Part shown: positions 9,334-18,417 of the stretch, in pieces
How positions within the stretch are numbered: the stretch's first letter is position 1
Layout of the letters: each line of letters begins with the position of its first letter
Made by a program: the position numbers and the translations under genes
Source of the DNA: Aminobacter sp. AP02
GTDB lineage: Bacteria; Pseudomonadota; Alphaproteobacteria; Rhizobiales; Rhizobiaceae
Assembly (NCBI RefSeq): GCF_003148805.1
Contig: NZ_QGGX01000001.1
Location: 248,001-312,000 of the forward strand
DNA length: 64,000 nt
Direction of reading: 5' to 3'
Notes under the pieces: generated by a model
What the model was told of the DNA's origin: nothing
The model's input: the letters and a program-made list of their open reading frames with translations, nothing else
Database searches by the model: none

Positions 9334-9595
9334 TATCGCCTGAACCGGCTACGGAACGAGTCCTCAGGTTCACAACATTCCGTGAGCCAATGCCGCTGCC
9401 TGCCGTCGCGACGGCGGGTAGGTTCCACCCTATCCGATAGGACGCTGCGGCATCTGAACGAGTAGGCCCGGTCCAACGCCCAAAGGTCCGCGTTTCTATC
9501 TGGACAGGTGTTGTGAGCCGGCAGTGCAAAACCGATCATCCTTCCGAAAGCCACAGACAGGGCACCACGCCGCAACAGTTTCGGGAGGACTTTTC

Positions 9596-10786
9596 ATGGC
9601 CGGCTTCAATCAGCTCTTCGTTCCAGGACCGACCAACGTTCCGGAGATTGTCCGGCAGGCGATGAACATGCCGATGGAGGACATGCGCGCCCCGGATTAT
9701 CCTGCCTTCACGCGCGGCCTCTTCACCGACCTGATGAAGGTTTTCCGCAACGAGACCGGCCGCGCCTTCATCTTTCCGTCCTCGGGCACCGGTGCCTGGG
9801 AGTCGGCGATAACCAACACCTTGAACCCCGGCGACCGCGTATTGATGTCGCGCTTCGGCCAGTTCTCGCATCTGTGGGTCGACATGGCCGAGCGCTTTGG
9901 CCTCGACGTCGACGTCGTCGATGCCGAATGGGGCACGGGTGTTCCGGTCGAGATTTATGCCGAGCGTCTTGCCAAGGACAAGGAACACCGCATCAAGGCG
10001 GTCTTCGTCACCCACAATGAAACCGCAACCGGCGTCACCAGCGATGTCGGCGCGGTGCGCGCCGCACTCACGGCCGCCAAGCACCCGGCACTGCTGTTCG
10101 TTGACGGCGTGTCCTCGGTCGGTTCGATTGATTTCCGCCAGGAAGAGTGGGGCGTCGACTGCGCAGTCTCAGGTTCGCAAAAGGGCTTCATGCTGCCGCC
10201 TGGCCTCGGCTTCCTGTCGGTCAGCCAGAAAGCGCTCGAGGCGGCCAAGACCGCGAAGTTCAACCGCTGCTATTTCTCCTTTGAAGACCAGATCCGCGCA
10301 AACGACACGGGCTACTTCCCTTACACCCCTGCCGTCCAGCTGCTGCGCGGCCTGCGCGCCGCACTCGACCTGATCCAGGAAGAGGGTCTCGATAACATCT
10401 TCGAACGCCACCACCGTTTGGCGACAGGCGTGCGCAAGGCCGTCGACGCCTGGGGCCTGCGCGTCTGCGCCAAGGAGCCCAAGTGGAACTCGGACACGGT
10501 CAGTGCGATCGTGGTTCCCGAGGGCATCGACAGCGCCGAGGTCGTCCGCCGCGCCTTCCACGGCTACCAGACTTCGCTCGGCGTCGGCCTCAACAAGGTT
10601 GCCGGCAAGGTGTTCCGCATCGGCCATCTCGGCTGGGTCAACGAGGTCATGATGTGCGGTGCAATCTCGGCCGCGGAAATGTCGCTGCGCGATTGCGGCG
10701 TCAAGGTCCAGCCGGGTTCCGGTGTGGGCGCTGCACTCGAGCATTACCGCCTGTCGGCCCAGCCGGCCGTCGCCAAAGCAGCCTGA
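9596..10786 (+). CDS. sgaA: Serine-glyoxylate aminotransferase
   Basis: A 396-residue class V PLP aminotransferase that converts serine and glyoxylate to hydroxypyruvate and glycine, the step that feeds fixed C1 carbon into the serine cycle. The PLP Lys is Lys196 in GSQKGFMLPPGLGF, a signature of this subfamily. ATG 9596 is preceded by GGGAGG at 7-10 bases; the frame extends to 9524 but without a ribosome site. It heads the run sgaA-mclA-mtkA-mtkB-hprA-gckA with gaps of 10-13 bases among the first four genes. A CCTAT-N3-ATAGG inverted repeat at 9429-9441 in the upstream gap is a possible regulatory site. Confidence 0.95.
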   Translation: MAGFNQLFVPGPTNVPEIVRQAMNMPMEDMRAPDYPAFTRGLFTDLMKVFRNETGRAFIFPSSGTGAWESAITNTLNPGDRVLMSRFGQFSHLWVDMAERFGLDVDVVDAEWGTGVPVEIYAERLAKDKEHRIKAVFVTHNETATGVTSDVGAVRAALTAAKHPALLFVDGVSSVGSIDFRQEEWGVDCAVSGSQKGFMLPPGLGFLSVSQKALEAAKTAKFNRCYFSFEDQIRANDTGYFPYTPAVQLLRGLRAALDLIQEEGLDNIFERHHRLATGVRKAVDAWGLRVCAKEPKWNSDTVSAIVVPEGIDSAEVVRRAFHGYQTSLGVGLNKVAGKVFRIGHLGWVNEVMMCGAISAAEMSLRDCGVKVQPGSGVGAALEHYRLSAQPAVAKAA

Positions 10787-10796
10787 GGAGGAACGC

Positions 10797-11762
10797 ATGA
10801 GCCATACACTTCACCACCTCCGCAAGCTGCGCCTGCAGCGCAGCGAACTCGCGGTCCCCGGCTCAAATCCGGAGATGATCCGCAAGGCCGCCGATGGCGA
10901 CGCCGACTACATCTTCCTCGATATCGAAGATGCGGTCGCGCCGCCGGACAAGGAACGCGCCCGCAAGAACATCATCCAGGCTCTCAACGAGATCGACTGG
11001 CGCGCCAAGGGCAAGACCATTTCGGTCCGCATCAACGGACTCGACACCCACTACATGTACCGCGACGTGGTCGATGTGATGGAACAGGCCGGCGACAGGC
11101 TCGACACCATACTGGTGCCGAAGGTCGGCGTTCCCGCCGATCTCTACATGGTCGACGCCATGGTCACCCAGATCGAGACGGCCAAGGGCTTCAAGACACG
11201 CGTCGGCCTTGAAGCCCTGATCGAGACCGCGCTCGGCATGGCCAATGTCGAGGCCATCGCCGCCTATGGCGGCCGGCTCGAGGCGATGCATTTCGGCGTC
11301 GCCGATTATGCAGCGAGCTGCAAAGCGCGCACCGTCAGCATCGGTGGCCTCAATCCCGACTATCCTGGCGACCAGTGGCACGCTGCCCTGTCGCGCATGA
11401 CGGTCGCCTGCCGCGCCTACGGCCTGCGCCCGATCGATGGTCCGTTCGGCGATTTCTCCGATCCGGAAGCCTACATCGCCGCAGCCAAGCGCGCCGCAGC
11501 GCTCGGCATCGAAGGCAAGTGGGCGATCCATCCCTCGCAGATCGAGCTGGCGAATGCCGTATTCTCGCCACCGGAAAAGGAAGTCACCCGCGCCCGGCGC
11601 ATCATCGAAGTGCTCAAGGAAGCCGAGGAGCAGGGCAAGGGTGCTGCAGCTCTCGACGGCAAGATGATCGACGCAGCTTCTGAACGCATGGCGCGCAACG
11701 TGCTGGTCATGCACGACGCAATCGAGCAGTCGGCGCGCTCGCGCACCGGCCTGCCAAACTGA
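10797..11762 (+). CDS. mclA: Malyl-CoA lyase (L-malyl-CoA/beta-methylmalyl-CoA lyase family)
   Basis: A 321-residue member of the HpcH/CitE family that splits malyl-CoA into acetyl-CoA and glyoxylate. Visible are the N-terminal [11 protein letters not shown] substrate loop, FLDIEDAV with the acidic residues, and GLEALIET with the catalytic or metal-binding Glu. [12 protein letters not shown] near the C-terminus is typical of the family. The start at ATG 10797 follows GAGGAACGC and lies 10 bases after sgaA. Placement between sgaA and the malate thiokinase genes makes the serine-cycle role much more likely than a citrate lyase beta subunit. It supplies the glyoxylate consumed by SgaA. Confidence 0.93.
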   Translation: MSHTLHHLRKLRLQRSELAVPGSNPEMIRKAADGDADYIFLDIEDAVAPPDKERARKNIIQALNEIDWRAKGKTISVRINGLDTHYMYRDVVDVMEQAGDRLDTILVPKVGVPADLYMVDAMVTQIETAKGFKTRVGLEALIETALGMANVEAIAAYGGRLEAMHFGVADYAASCKARTVSIGGLNPDYPGDQWHAALSRMTVACRAYGLRPIDGPFGDFSDPEAYIAAAKRAAALGIEGKWAIHPSQIELANAVFSPPEKEVTRARRIIEVLKEAEEQGKGAAALDGKMIDAASERMARNVLVMHDAIEQSARSRTGLPN

Positions 11763-11775
11763 GGAGGAGTTCGAC

Positions 11776-12960
11776 ATGGATATTCATGAATATCAGGCCA
11801 AAGAGCTGCTCGCGCGCTACTCGGTTCAGATCCCGCGCGGTGGCCTTGCTTACAGCCCCGAACAGGCGACCTACCGCGCCAGCGAGATTGGCGGCGGCAA
11901 ATGGGTCGTCAAGGCGCAGATCCATTCCGGTGCCCGCGGCAAGGCCGGTGGCATTCGCATCTGCACCACCGACAACGAGGTCTCCGACGCCGCGGAATCC
12001 ATGCTCGGCCGCAAGCTGGTGACGCACCAGACCGGCCCAAAGGGCAAGTTGGTATCGCGGCTGTACGTCGAGGAAACCGTCGACATCCGCCAGGAGCTCT
12101 ATCTCGGCATCGTGCTCGACCGTAAGTCGGAGCGCGTCATGATCGTGGCGTCGGCTTCCGGCGGCATGGAGATCGAGGAGATCGCCGAAAAGCAGCCGGA
12201 TTCGATCATCCGCGCCATTGTCGACCCGGGTGCCGGCATGCAGCAGTTCCAGGCCCGCGAGATCGCCTTCGGCCTCGGACTTGACAATAGCCTCATCGGC
12301 AAAGCCGTCGACACGCTGCTCGGCTGCTACCGCGTGTTCCGTGATTTCGACGCCTCGATGCTCGAGATCAACCCGCTGGTCATCACCAAGGACGGCAACC
12401 TGATCGCGCTCGACGCCAAGATGTCGTTCGACGAAAACGCGTTGTTCCGCCGCGCCGAGATTTCCGAGCTGCGCGACAAGTCCCAGGAAGACCCACGCGA
12501 AACCTTCGCCAGTGACCGTGGCCTGTCCTATGTCGGCCTCGAGGGCAATATCGGCTGCATCATCAATGGTGCAGGTCTCGCGATGGCGACGATGGACATG
12601 ATCAAGATCGCAGGTGGCGAGCCCGCGAACTTCCTCGACATCGGCGGCGGCGCTTCGCCCGAACGCGTCGCCAAGGCGTTCCGCGCCGTGCTTGCCGACA
12701 AGAACATCGAGACGATCCTGGTCAACATCTTCGCCGGCATCAACCGCTGCGACTGGGTCGCCGAGGGCGTCATCAAGGCAATTCGCGAAGTTGGCGTGAA
12801 CGTGCCGCTGGTCGTGCGGCTTGCCGGAACCAATGTCGAAGAAGGCCGGCGCATTCTCGCCGAGTCGGGCGAAAAGGTGATCGTCGCCGATACGCTCGCC
12901 GAGGCGGCCGAGAAATCGGTCGAAGCGATGCGCGCCTACTCGAAATCAAAAAAGAACTAA
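11776..12960 (+). CDS. mtkA: Malate-CoA ligase (malate thiokinase) beta subunit
   Basis: A 394-residue ATP-grasp protein homologous to succinyl-CoA synthetase beta. With MtkB it makes malyl-CoA from malate, ATP and CoA for the serine cycle. Family features are [12 protein letters not shown] at the N-terminus, [24 protein letters not shown], and [15 protein letters not shown] in the CoA-ligase domain. It is separated by 13 bases from mclA and 11 bases from mtkB. Sequence alone cannot fully exclude SucC; the position inside a serine-cycle operon next to malyl-CoA lyase supports malate thiokinase. Confidence 0.93.
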   Translation: MDIHEYQAKELLARYSVQIPRGGLAYSPEQATYRASEIGGGKWVVKAQIHSGARGKAGGIRICTTDNEVSDAAESMLGRKLVTHQTGPKGKLVSRLYVEETVDIRQELYLGIVLDRKSERVMIVASASGGMEIEEIAEKQPDSIIRAIVDPGAGMQQFQAREIAFGLGLDNSLIGKAVDTLLGCYRVFRDFDASMLEINPLVITKDGNLIALDAKMSFDENALFRRAEISELRDKSQEDPRETFASDRGLSYVGLEGNIGCIINGAGLAMATMDMIKIAGGEPANFLDIGGGASPERVAKAFRAVLADKNIETILVNIFAGINRCDWVAEGVIKAIREVGVNVPLVVRLAGTNVEEGRRILAESGEKVIVADTLAEAAEKSVEAMRAYSKSKKN

Positions 12961-12971
12961 GGGAGGTCGAA

Positions 12972-13871
12972 ATGGCAGTTCTCTTGAATCGCCGGACGCG
13001 CGTCATCGTCCAGGGTCTGACCGGCAAGATCGGCTCGTTCCATGCCGATGACATGAAGCGTTACGGCACCAACGTGGTTGGCGGCGTCACCCCCGGCAAG
13101 GGTGGGCAGGTCCACCAGGGCATTCCGGTATTCAACACCGTGCGCGGCGCGGTTCGTGAAACCGGGGCCGAAGCCTCCATCGTCTTCGTGCCGCCGCCCT
13201 TCGCGGCTGACTCGATCATGGAAGCGGCTGAGGCTGGCCTCAAGCTCTGCGTCTGCATCACCGATGGCATTCCCTCCCAGGATATGATGCGGGTCAAGCG
13301 CTACATGCGCCGCTTCCGCTACGAAGACCGCATGCGCCTCGTCGGTCCGAACTGCGCCGGCGTCATCACGCCGGGCCAGGCGTTGATGGGCATCATGCCC
13401 GGCAACATCTACCTGCCGGGCCGCGTCGGCATCGTCGGCCGCTCGGGTACGCTGGGTTATGAAGCCGCATCGCAGATGAAGGCGCTCGGCATCGGCGTGT
13501 CGACCTCCGTCGGCATCGGCGGCGACCCGATCAACGGCTCGTCCTTCAAGGACATCCTCAAGCTATTCGAGGACGATCCCGATACGGACGCCGTCGTCAT
13601 GATCGGCGAGATCGGCGGACCGCAGGAAGCCGAAGCGGCCGAATGGGCCAGGCACAACATGCGCAAGCCGCTGATCGCCTACATCGCCGGCCTTTCGGCG
13701 CCGAAAGGCAAGCGCATGGGCCATGCCGGCGCCATCATCTCGGCATTCGGCGAGTCGGCCCAGGAAAAGGTCGAGATCCTGCGTGATGCCGGCGTGACTA
13801 TCGTGCCGACCCCGGCAGCATTCGGTCCGACAGTTGCCGGCGTGCTAGAGCAGCAGAAGAAGGCCGCCTGA
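12972..13871 (+). CDS. mtkB: Malate-CoA ligase (malate thiokinase) alpha subunit
   Basis: A 299-residue CoA-binding subunit homologous to succinyl-CoA synthetase alpha. It carries the CoA Rossmann region with VQGLTGKIGSFH near residue 16, RLVGPNCAGVI, and the phosphohistidine His251 in MGHAGAIISAFG. It pairs with the preceding mtkA and is preceded by GGGAGG. A strong hairpin without a T-run follows before hprA. As for mtkA, the malate rather than succinate role rests on gene context. Confidence 0.93.
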   Translation: MAVLLNRRTRVIVQGLTGKIGSFHADDMKRYGTNVVGGVTPGKGGQVHQGIPVFNTVRGAVRETGAEASIVFVPPPFAADSIMEAAEAGLKLCVCITDGIPSQDMMRVKRYMRRFRYEDRMRLVGPNCAGVITPGQALMGIMPGNIYLPGRVGIVGRSGTLGYEAASQMKALGIGVSTSVGIGGDPINGSSFKDILKLFEDDPDTDAVVMIGEIGGPQEAEAAEWARHNMRKPLIAYIAGLSAPKGKRMGHAGAIISAFGESAQEKVEILRDAGVTIVPTPAAFGPTVAGVLEQQKKAA

Positions 13872-13881
13872 CCTGGCCTTC

Positions 13882-13907
13882 GGGGAGCCGGCGCCGACCG
13901 GCTCCCC
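13882..13907 (+). other. Intercistronic hairpin between mtkB and hprA
   Basis: A perfect 10-bp GC-rich stem (13882-13891 with 13898-13907) with a 6-base loop. There is no T-run after it, so it is not a standard terminator. It may affect mRNA stability or partial read-through between mtkB and hprA. Confidence 0.6.
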
Positions 13908-13934
13908 ATTCCAGTCAAGAAGCAGGGAATTGAA

Positions 13935-14903
13935 ATGAAACCTCGCGTTATCGTCACGCGCCGCTGGCCGGCGGCAGTCGAACACATCCTGGCTGAAAGG
14001 TTCGACACGACCTTCAATCAGGGTGATGCGCCGCTGGGCCCGACCGAACTCAAGGCGGCGTTCCTGAATTTTGACGCGATCTTGCCGACCGTCAGCGACA
14101 AGCTGCCGGCGTCGGTGTTTCCGGTTTCTGATATCCGCACCAAGATACTGGCCAATTTCGGCGTCGGTTTCAGCCATATCGACACGGATGCCGCACGCAC
14201 CCGTGGCATCGTCGTCACCAACACGCCGGGCGTTTTGACCGACTGCACCGCCGATATCGGCATGAGCCTTCTGCTTTCCGTCGCCCGGCGGGCGGGCGAG
14301 GGCGAGCGCCAGCTGCGCGCCGGCCAATGGACCGGCTGGTGTCCGACCCACATGATCGGCACCAAGGTGACCGGCAAGACGATCGGCATCATCGGCATGG
14401 GCCGCATCGGCAAGGCGATGGCCAAGCGCGCGCATTTCGGTTTCGACATGGATGTTGTCTTCTACAACCGTTCGAAGGTCGACGACGAGGAAACCCGCGC
14501 CATGGGCGCACGCCAGATGGCCACGATCGAGGAAGTGCTGGCCGTCGCCGATTTTGTCTCACTGCATTGCCCCGGCGGTGCCGAGAACCGGCACTTGATC
14601 AATGCGGAGCGTTTGGCCGCGATGAAGCGTGGTGCGTTCCTCATCAACACGGCGCGTGGCGACGTGGTCGACCAAAAGGCACTCGTCGCAGCGCTCGACG
14701 GCGGAACGATCGCCGGTGCCGGCCTCGACGTCTATGACGGCGAACCTGACGTGCCCGGCGCCCTGATGCGCATGGAAAATGTGGTGCTGTTGCCGCATCT
14801 GGGCAGCGCCACCGAGGAAACCCGCGTGGCCATGGGCATGAAGGCGGTCGACAACCTGACCGCTTTCTTCGAAGGCAGCGCCTTACCCGACAAGGTGGTG
14901 TGA
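13935..14903 (+). CDS. hprA: Hydroxypyruvate reductase (D-isomer-specific 2-hydroxyacid dehydrogenase)
   Basis: A 322-residue NAD(P)H-dependent dehydrogenase that reduces hydroxypyruvate to D-glycerate in the serine cycle. The nucleotide-binding motif GIIGMGRIGKAM is near residues 155-167. The catalytic Arg lies in INTARGDVVD, followed by the Glu of the GEPD region and the His in LPHLGSATEETR. The family also contains glyoxylate reductases and formate dehydrogenases; context with sgaA and gckA points to hydroxypyruvate. It overlaps the glycerate kinase start by 4 bases, consistent with translational coupling. Confidence 0.92.
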   Translation: MKPRVIVTRRWPAAVEHILAERFDTTFNQGDAPLGPTELKAAFLNFDAILPTVSDKLPASVFPVSDIRTKILANFGVGFSHIDTDAARTRGIVVTNTPGVLTDCTADIGMSLLLSVARRAGEGERQLRAGQWTGWCPTHMIGTKVTGKTIGIIGMGRIGKAMAKRAHFGFDMDVVFYNRSKVDDEETRAMGARQMATIEEVLAVADFVSLHCPGGAENRHLINAERLAAMKRGAFLINTARGDVVDQKALVAALDGGTIAGAGLDVYDGEPDVPGALMRMENVVLLPHLGSATEETRVAMGMKAVDNLTAFFEGSALPDKVV

Positions 14904-16204
14904 TGTATCTCGACTGCTCGGTCTCGGCTTTGGTCAAGCTTCGCGCGCAGGCAACAGCCCTGTTTCGCGAAGGTATCGCGGCTTCCGATCCCGAGCAGGC
15001 GGTTACCTCCACGCTTGAAACGAAACTGGATGAAATCGCAGCTGCAAGGCGCGTAATCCTGATCGCCTTCGGCAAGGCGGCGTGCCCGATGGTTCGTGCT
15101 GCGCTGCCGTTCGTCGCTGGCAAGCTGCATTCGGCCTGTGCGGTGACCAATTTCGAGAACCTGGCCGAGATCGACGGCGTCGAAGTCATATCAGGCGGTC
15201 ACCCCTTGCCCGACGAAGGCAGCATCCGGGGCGCCAAAGCGATCGAGCACGCCGCGCGCTCGGCCGAGCCGGGCGATCTGGTGCTGGTGCTCGTCAGCGG
15301 CGGTGGTTCTGCGCTTACCTGCGCGCCGGCGGGTGGCATCGACCTCGCCGACAAGATCGCGCTCAACGACATGCTGATCCGCTGCGGCGCTGACATCAGC
15401 GAGATCAATGCCGTGAGACAACTGTTTTCGCGTCTCAAGGGCGGGCGCCTTGCTCAGCTCGCCCCGCAAGCCAAGATGCTGTCGCTGATCCTGTCGGACG
15501 TTCCCGGCGACGATATCGGCACTGTTGCCAGCGGACCGACCGCGCGACCCTCTGCTACTCAGGCCGAGGCAATCGCCATTCTCGACCGCTATGGCCTGGT
15601 CAAGAGCTTGTCGCCGGCTTTGAAGGCGCATCTCGACCTTGTGGTCGAGCAAAACCAAGCCAGCGCCAATTTCGACCACGTCGAAAACATCATCATCGGC
15701 TCCAATGGCATCAGCCTGCAAAGGGTGATGAGCAGCGCCGGCAGCAACTATCCCGTCGTCGTCAAGGCGGATGACTGGCTGAGCGGCGATGTTTCGGACG
15801 TCGCCAAGACGCTGCACCGCATGGCGGTGTTTGCCGCCAACCAGCGCGGGCCGGTTGCGATCGTTGCCGGTGGGGAGCCTACGGTTCGTGTGGCCGGCAA
15901 TGGCAAGGGTGGGCGCAACCAGGAACTGGCGCTTCGTTTTGCCCTGCTCAATGAGTGGACGTCGATCAAGCGTCCCTGGGTTTTCCTGAGCGGTGGCACC
16001 GACGGACGCGACGGCCCGACCGACGCGGCGGGCGCCATCGTCGACGCCGGATCGACAACCTGGATGCGAAAGCTGGGCTGCAATCCGGTGGCGCTGCTGC
16101 AAAACAACGACTCCTACCATGCGCTGGCATCGTCGGGCGATCTGCTCATGACCGGTGCCACCGGCACCAATGTCGCCGACCTGCAAATACTGCTGATGCA
16201 GTAG
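14900..16204 (+). CDS. gckA: Glycerate 2-kinase (MOFRL family)
   Basis: A 434-residue kinase of the GckA/TtuD type that makes 2-phosphoglycerate from D-glycerate, linking the serine cycle to PEP. The N-terminal half has FGKAA, SGGHPLPDEGS and VLVSGGGSAL. The C-terminal MOFRL domain ends with SGGTDGRDGPTDAAGA and the ATGTNVADL segment. GTG 14900 overlaps the hprA stop; ATG 14903 is an alternative with a 1-base overlap. It is unrelated in sequence to the second glycerate kinase at 35841-37064. Confidence 0.92.
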   Translation: MMYLDCSVSALVKLRAQATALFREGIAASDPEQAVTSTLETKLDEIAAARRVILIAFGKAACPMVRAALPFVAGKLHSACAVTNFENLAEIDGVEVISGGHPLPDEGSIRGAKAIEHAARSAEPGDLVLVLVSGGGSALTCAPAGGIDLADKIALNDMLIRCGADISEINAVRQLFSRLKGGRLAQLAPQAKMLSLILSDVPGDDIGTVASGPTARPSATQAEAIAILDRYGLVKSLSPALKAHLDLVVEQNQASANFDHVENIIIGSNGISLQRVMSSAGSNYPVVVKADDWLSGDVSDVAKTLHRMAVFAANQRGPVAIVAGGEPTVRVAGNGKGGRNQELALRFALLNEWTSIKRPWVFLSGGTDGRDGPTDAAGAIVDAGSTTWMRKLGCNPVALLQNNDSYHALASSGDLLMTGATGTNVADLQILLMQ

Positions 16205-16368
16205 CGCGACCTGTTGGGCGCGCAGTCGAGCCAAGTTGAATTCCCGGCTAACTACTGTCGCGCCAGCATCGTTGGTTGCGTGCCGTTGTTCACGGCTGTT
16301 GTTTCTTTTGCCGAAAATGTTTACTCTCGGTGAAATAGATTCAACGAGCAGAGGCAGGCGGCAACGAC

Positions 16369-17106
16369 ATGGCGAAAGCGAAGGCAGCGGAAAAGCAGGC
16401 GCCGTCGAAAAAGAACGGTAAGGCAATGCACGCTGCAGTCGCAGCCGGTGCGGCCAAATCAGCCCTTTCACGCGTCTCGCCTCTGTCCCAGGACCCGCAC
16501 GCCGTTCGCGATACGCGCGAAAAGGTGCTGGAGGTGGCGATCGGCCACGAGGTTCGCGCCTTCCGCAAGAAACTTGGCATCACGGTCGCCGATCTTGCTT
16601 CGGCCACCGACATCTCGCTTGGCATGCTGTCGAAGATCGAAAACGGCATCACCTCGCCATCGCTGACGACGCTGCAGGCGCTGTCGCGCGCCCTCGGCGT
16701 GCCAGTCACAGCCTTTTTCCGCCGTTTTGAAGAGGAGCGTAATGCCGTTTTCGTCAAGTCGGGCGAGGGCGTCGACGTCGAGCGCCGGGGCACCCGCGCC
16801 GGCCATCAGTACACGCTGCTCGGTCATATTGGCTCGGACACATCGGGCGTCACGGTCGAACCGTATTTGATCACGCTTTCGGAAGACTCCGACGTCTTCC
16901 CCACCTTCCAGCATGACGGCATGGAGTTCCTCTACATGCTCGAGGGCGAAGTGGTTTACCGCCACAGCAACAATCTCTACCGCATGACCCCCGGCGACAG
17001 CCTCTTCTTCGACGCCGACGCCCCGCACGGCCCGGAAGAACTCACACGGCTGCCGATCAAGTATCTGTCGATCATCTCCTATCCGCGCGGCCGCGGTAGC
17101 GACTGA
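16369..17106 (+). CDS. XRE-family regulator with C-terminal cupin sensor domain
   Basis: A 245-residue regulator. A basic, low-complexity N-terminus is followed by a helix-turn-helix at about residues 60-113 (LGITVADLASATDISLGMLSKIENG) and a cupin domain at about 165-235 (FQHDGMEFLYMLEGEV, MTPGDSLFFDADAPHGP). Regulators of this architecture often sense small metabolites near the operon they control. It lies between gckA and mgsA, so it is the best candidate to regulate the N-methylglutamate genes, the serine-cycle operon, or both. A TGAA-N5-TTCA half-palindrome at 16331-16343 lies just upstream of its own start. Confidence 0.85.
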   Translation: MAKAKAAEKQAPSKKNGKAMHAAVAAGAAKSALSRVSPLSQDPHAVRDTREKVLEVAIGHEVRAFRKKLGITVADLASATDISLGMLSKIENGITSPSLTTLQALSRALGVPVTAFFRRFEEERNAVFVKSGEGVDVERRGTRAGHQYTLLGHIGSDTSGVTVEPYLITLSEDSDVFPTFQHDGMEFLYMLEGEVVYRHSNNLYRMTPGDSLFFDADAPHGPEELTRLPIKYLSIISYPRGRGSD

Positions 17107-17516
17107 GCGATCCGTTCATCTGGTTAGATTCCGGTCGTCGGCAACCCGCGCGAATGTTGTCGTTGTACGCTTAGACGCCTGCATCCACACTTTATTCGAT
17201 TTGGGCCAAAAGTCGGCTTCGACTGCGGAACTCGAAAGTTGCGCGGCAGCGGTCTGGCACGCCAGCTTTTTTGACCCGGCGCATCGCGCGTCGGCCCAAC
17301 CTCAATCCCTGAATTCCTGTGACTGATCAGCTTGCGCCCGTCGAGAGTCCCGGTTCGCGCGGGGATTAGCGCATCCGGGCCGACCTGCGCTTCCTGATGG
17401 GCCTTTCATTCGCGCTGCTTGTTTTTCTACAGGAATAAAAAATTCATGTGAGTTGAATTGAGGTCCGGAACCTGCTAGCTTTTGTCACAGGCAGCCAATC
17501 AGGTGAGGAAACTGGG
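17107..17516 (+). promoter_or_regulatory. 410-base gap with putative mgs operon promoter and inverted repeat
   Basis: No gene is visible here. Near the downstream end, an inverted repeat AATTCA-N7-TGAATT occupies 17441-17459. It overlaps a possible -35 box TTGAAT (17453-17458); 17 bases later comes a weak -10, TAGCTT (17476-17481). GTGAGGA at 17503-17509 is the ribosome site for mgsA. The remainder (17107-17430) shows only a weak hairpin followed by six T at 17254-17272, which could end the XRE transcript. Confidence 0.45.
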
Positions 17517-18413
17517 ATGTGCGGAATTGTAGGACTCTTTCTCAAGGACAAGTCGCTGGAGCCCCAATTGGGCGCGCTGCTGTCCGAAATGCTCGTAACC
17601 ATGACCGACCGCGGCCCCGATAGCGCGGGCATCGCCATCTACGGCGGCGGCAACAAGGGTCATGCCAAGGTCACCATCCAGTCGGCAAATCCGGACACGG
17701 ATTTCAAGGGTCTCGATGCCGAGCTCGGCAAGAAGATCGGCGCCAAGGTTTCATCGACGGTGAAGTCCACCCATGCGGTGCTGGACGTGCCGACCGAAAA
17801 GGTCGCGGAAGCCCGCGCGGCACTTGCCGAACTGCGCCCCAACGTCCGTATCATGGGCGCTGGCGAAGCGATCGAAATCTACAAGGAAGTCGGTCTCCCG
17901 ATCGAAGTGGTGAAGCGCTTCGACGTCGCTTCGATGGGCGGCAGCCATGGCATCGGCCATACCCGCATGGCTACCGAATCCGCTGTCACCACGCTTGGCG
18001 CACACCCCTTTTCGACCGGTCCGGACCAGTGCCTGGTGCACAACGGTTCGCTGTCGAACCACAACAACCTGCGCCGCGAACTGATCCGCGACGGCATGCG
18101 CTTCGAGACCGAAAACGACACCGAAGTGGCCGCTGCCTACCTGTCGTCGAAGATCGCTCATGGCCAGAACCTCGGTGAGGCGCTGGAAAGCAGCCTGAAC
18201 GACCTCGACGGCTTCTTCACCTTCGTCGTCGGCACCAAGAACGGTTTCGGCGTCGTCCGCGATCCGATCTCCTGCAAGCCCGCCGTCATGGCCGAGACCG
18301 ACCAGTATGTCGCCTTCGGTTCCGAATATCGCGCGCTCGCCAATCTGCCCGGCATCGAAGACGCCAAGGTCTGGGAGCCCGAGCCGTCCACTGTCTATTT
18401 CTGGGAGCACTGA
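17517..18413 (+). CDS. mgsA: N-methylglutamate synthase subunit A (class II glutamine amidotransferase-like)
   Basis: A 298-residue protein with the N-terminal nucleophile fold of class II amidotransferases. The sequence starts MCGIVGLF, so removal of Met exposes Cys2 as the nucleophile. GHTRMATES and LVHNGSLSNHNNLR are the typical glutamine-binding segments. In the N-methylglutamate pathway it handles gamma-glutamylmethylamide, passing methylamine to the synthase core for N-methylglutamate formation. It heads mgsABC-gmaS-mgdABCD, with only 4 bases to mgsB. The start is fixed by the need for Cys2 and by GTGAGGA upstream. Confidence 0.95.
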   Translation: MCGIVGLFLKDKSLEPQLGALLSEMLVTMTDRGPDSAGIAIYGGGNKGHAKVTIQSANPDTDFKGLDAELGKKIGAKVSSTVKSTHAVLDVPTEKVAEARAALAELRPNVRIMGAGEAIEIYKEVGLPIEVVKRFDVASMGGSHGIGHTRMATESAVTTLGAHPFSTGPDQCLVHNGSLSNHNNLRRELIRDGMRFETENDTEVAAAYLSSKIAHGQNLGEALESSLNDLDGFFTFVVGTKNGFGVVRDPISCKPAVMAETDQYVAFGSEYRALANLPGIEDAKVWEPEPSTVYFWEH

Positions 18414-18417
18414 GATT

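Noticed and set aside
9336-9371. TGAACC/GGTTCA inverted repeat upstream of sgaA as an operator
   Set aside because: Arms are only 6 bases with a spacing of 18 bases, so chance occurrence is likely; no second copy was found.
10797-11762. Citrate lyase beta subunit
   Set aside because: Same fold, but no citD or citF genes are present and the serine-cycle context gives malyl-CoA lyase.
11776-13871. Succinyl-CoA synthetase sucCD
   Set aside because: Homology alone would allow it, but the genes sit between malyl-CoA lyase and hydroxypyruvate reductase, the arrangement expected for malate thiokinase, with no TCA-cycle genes nearby.
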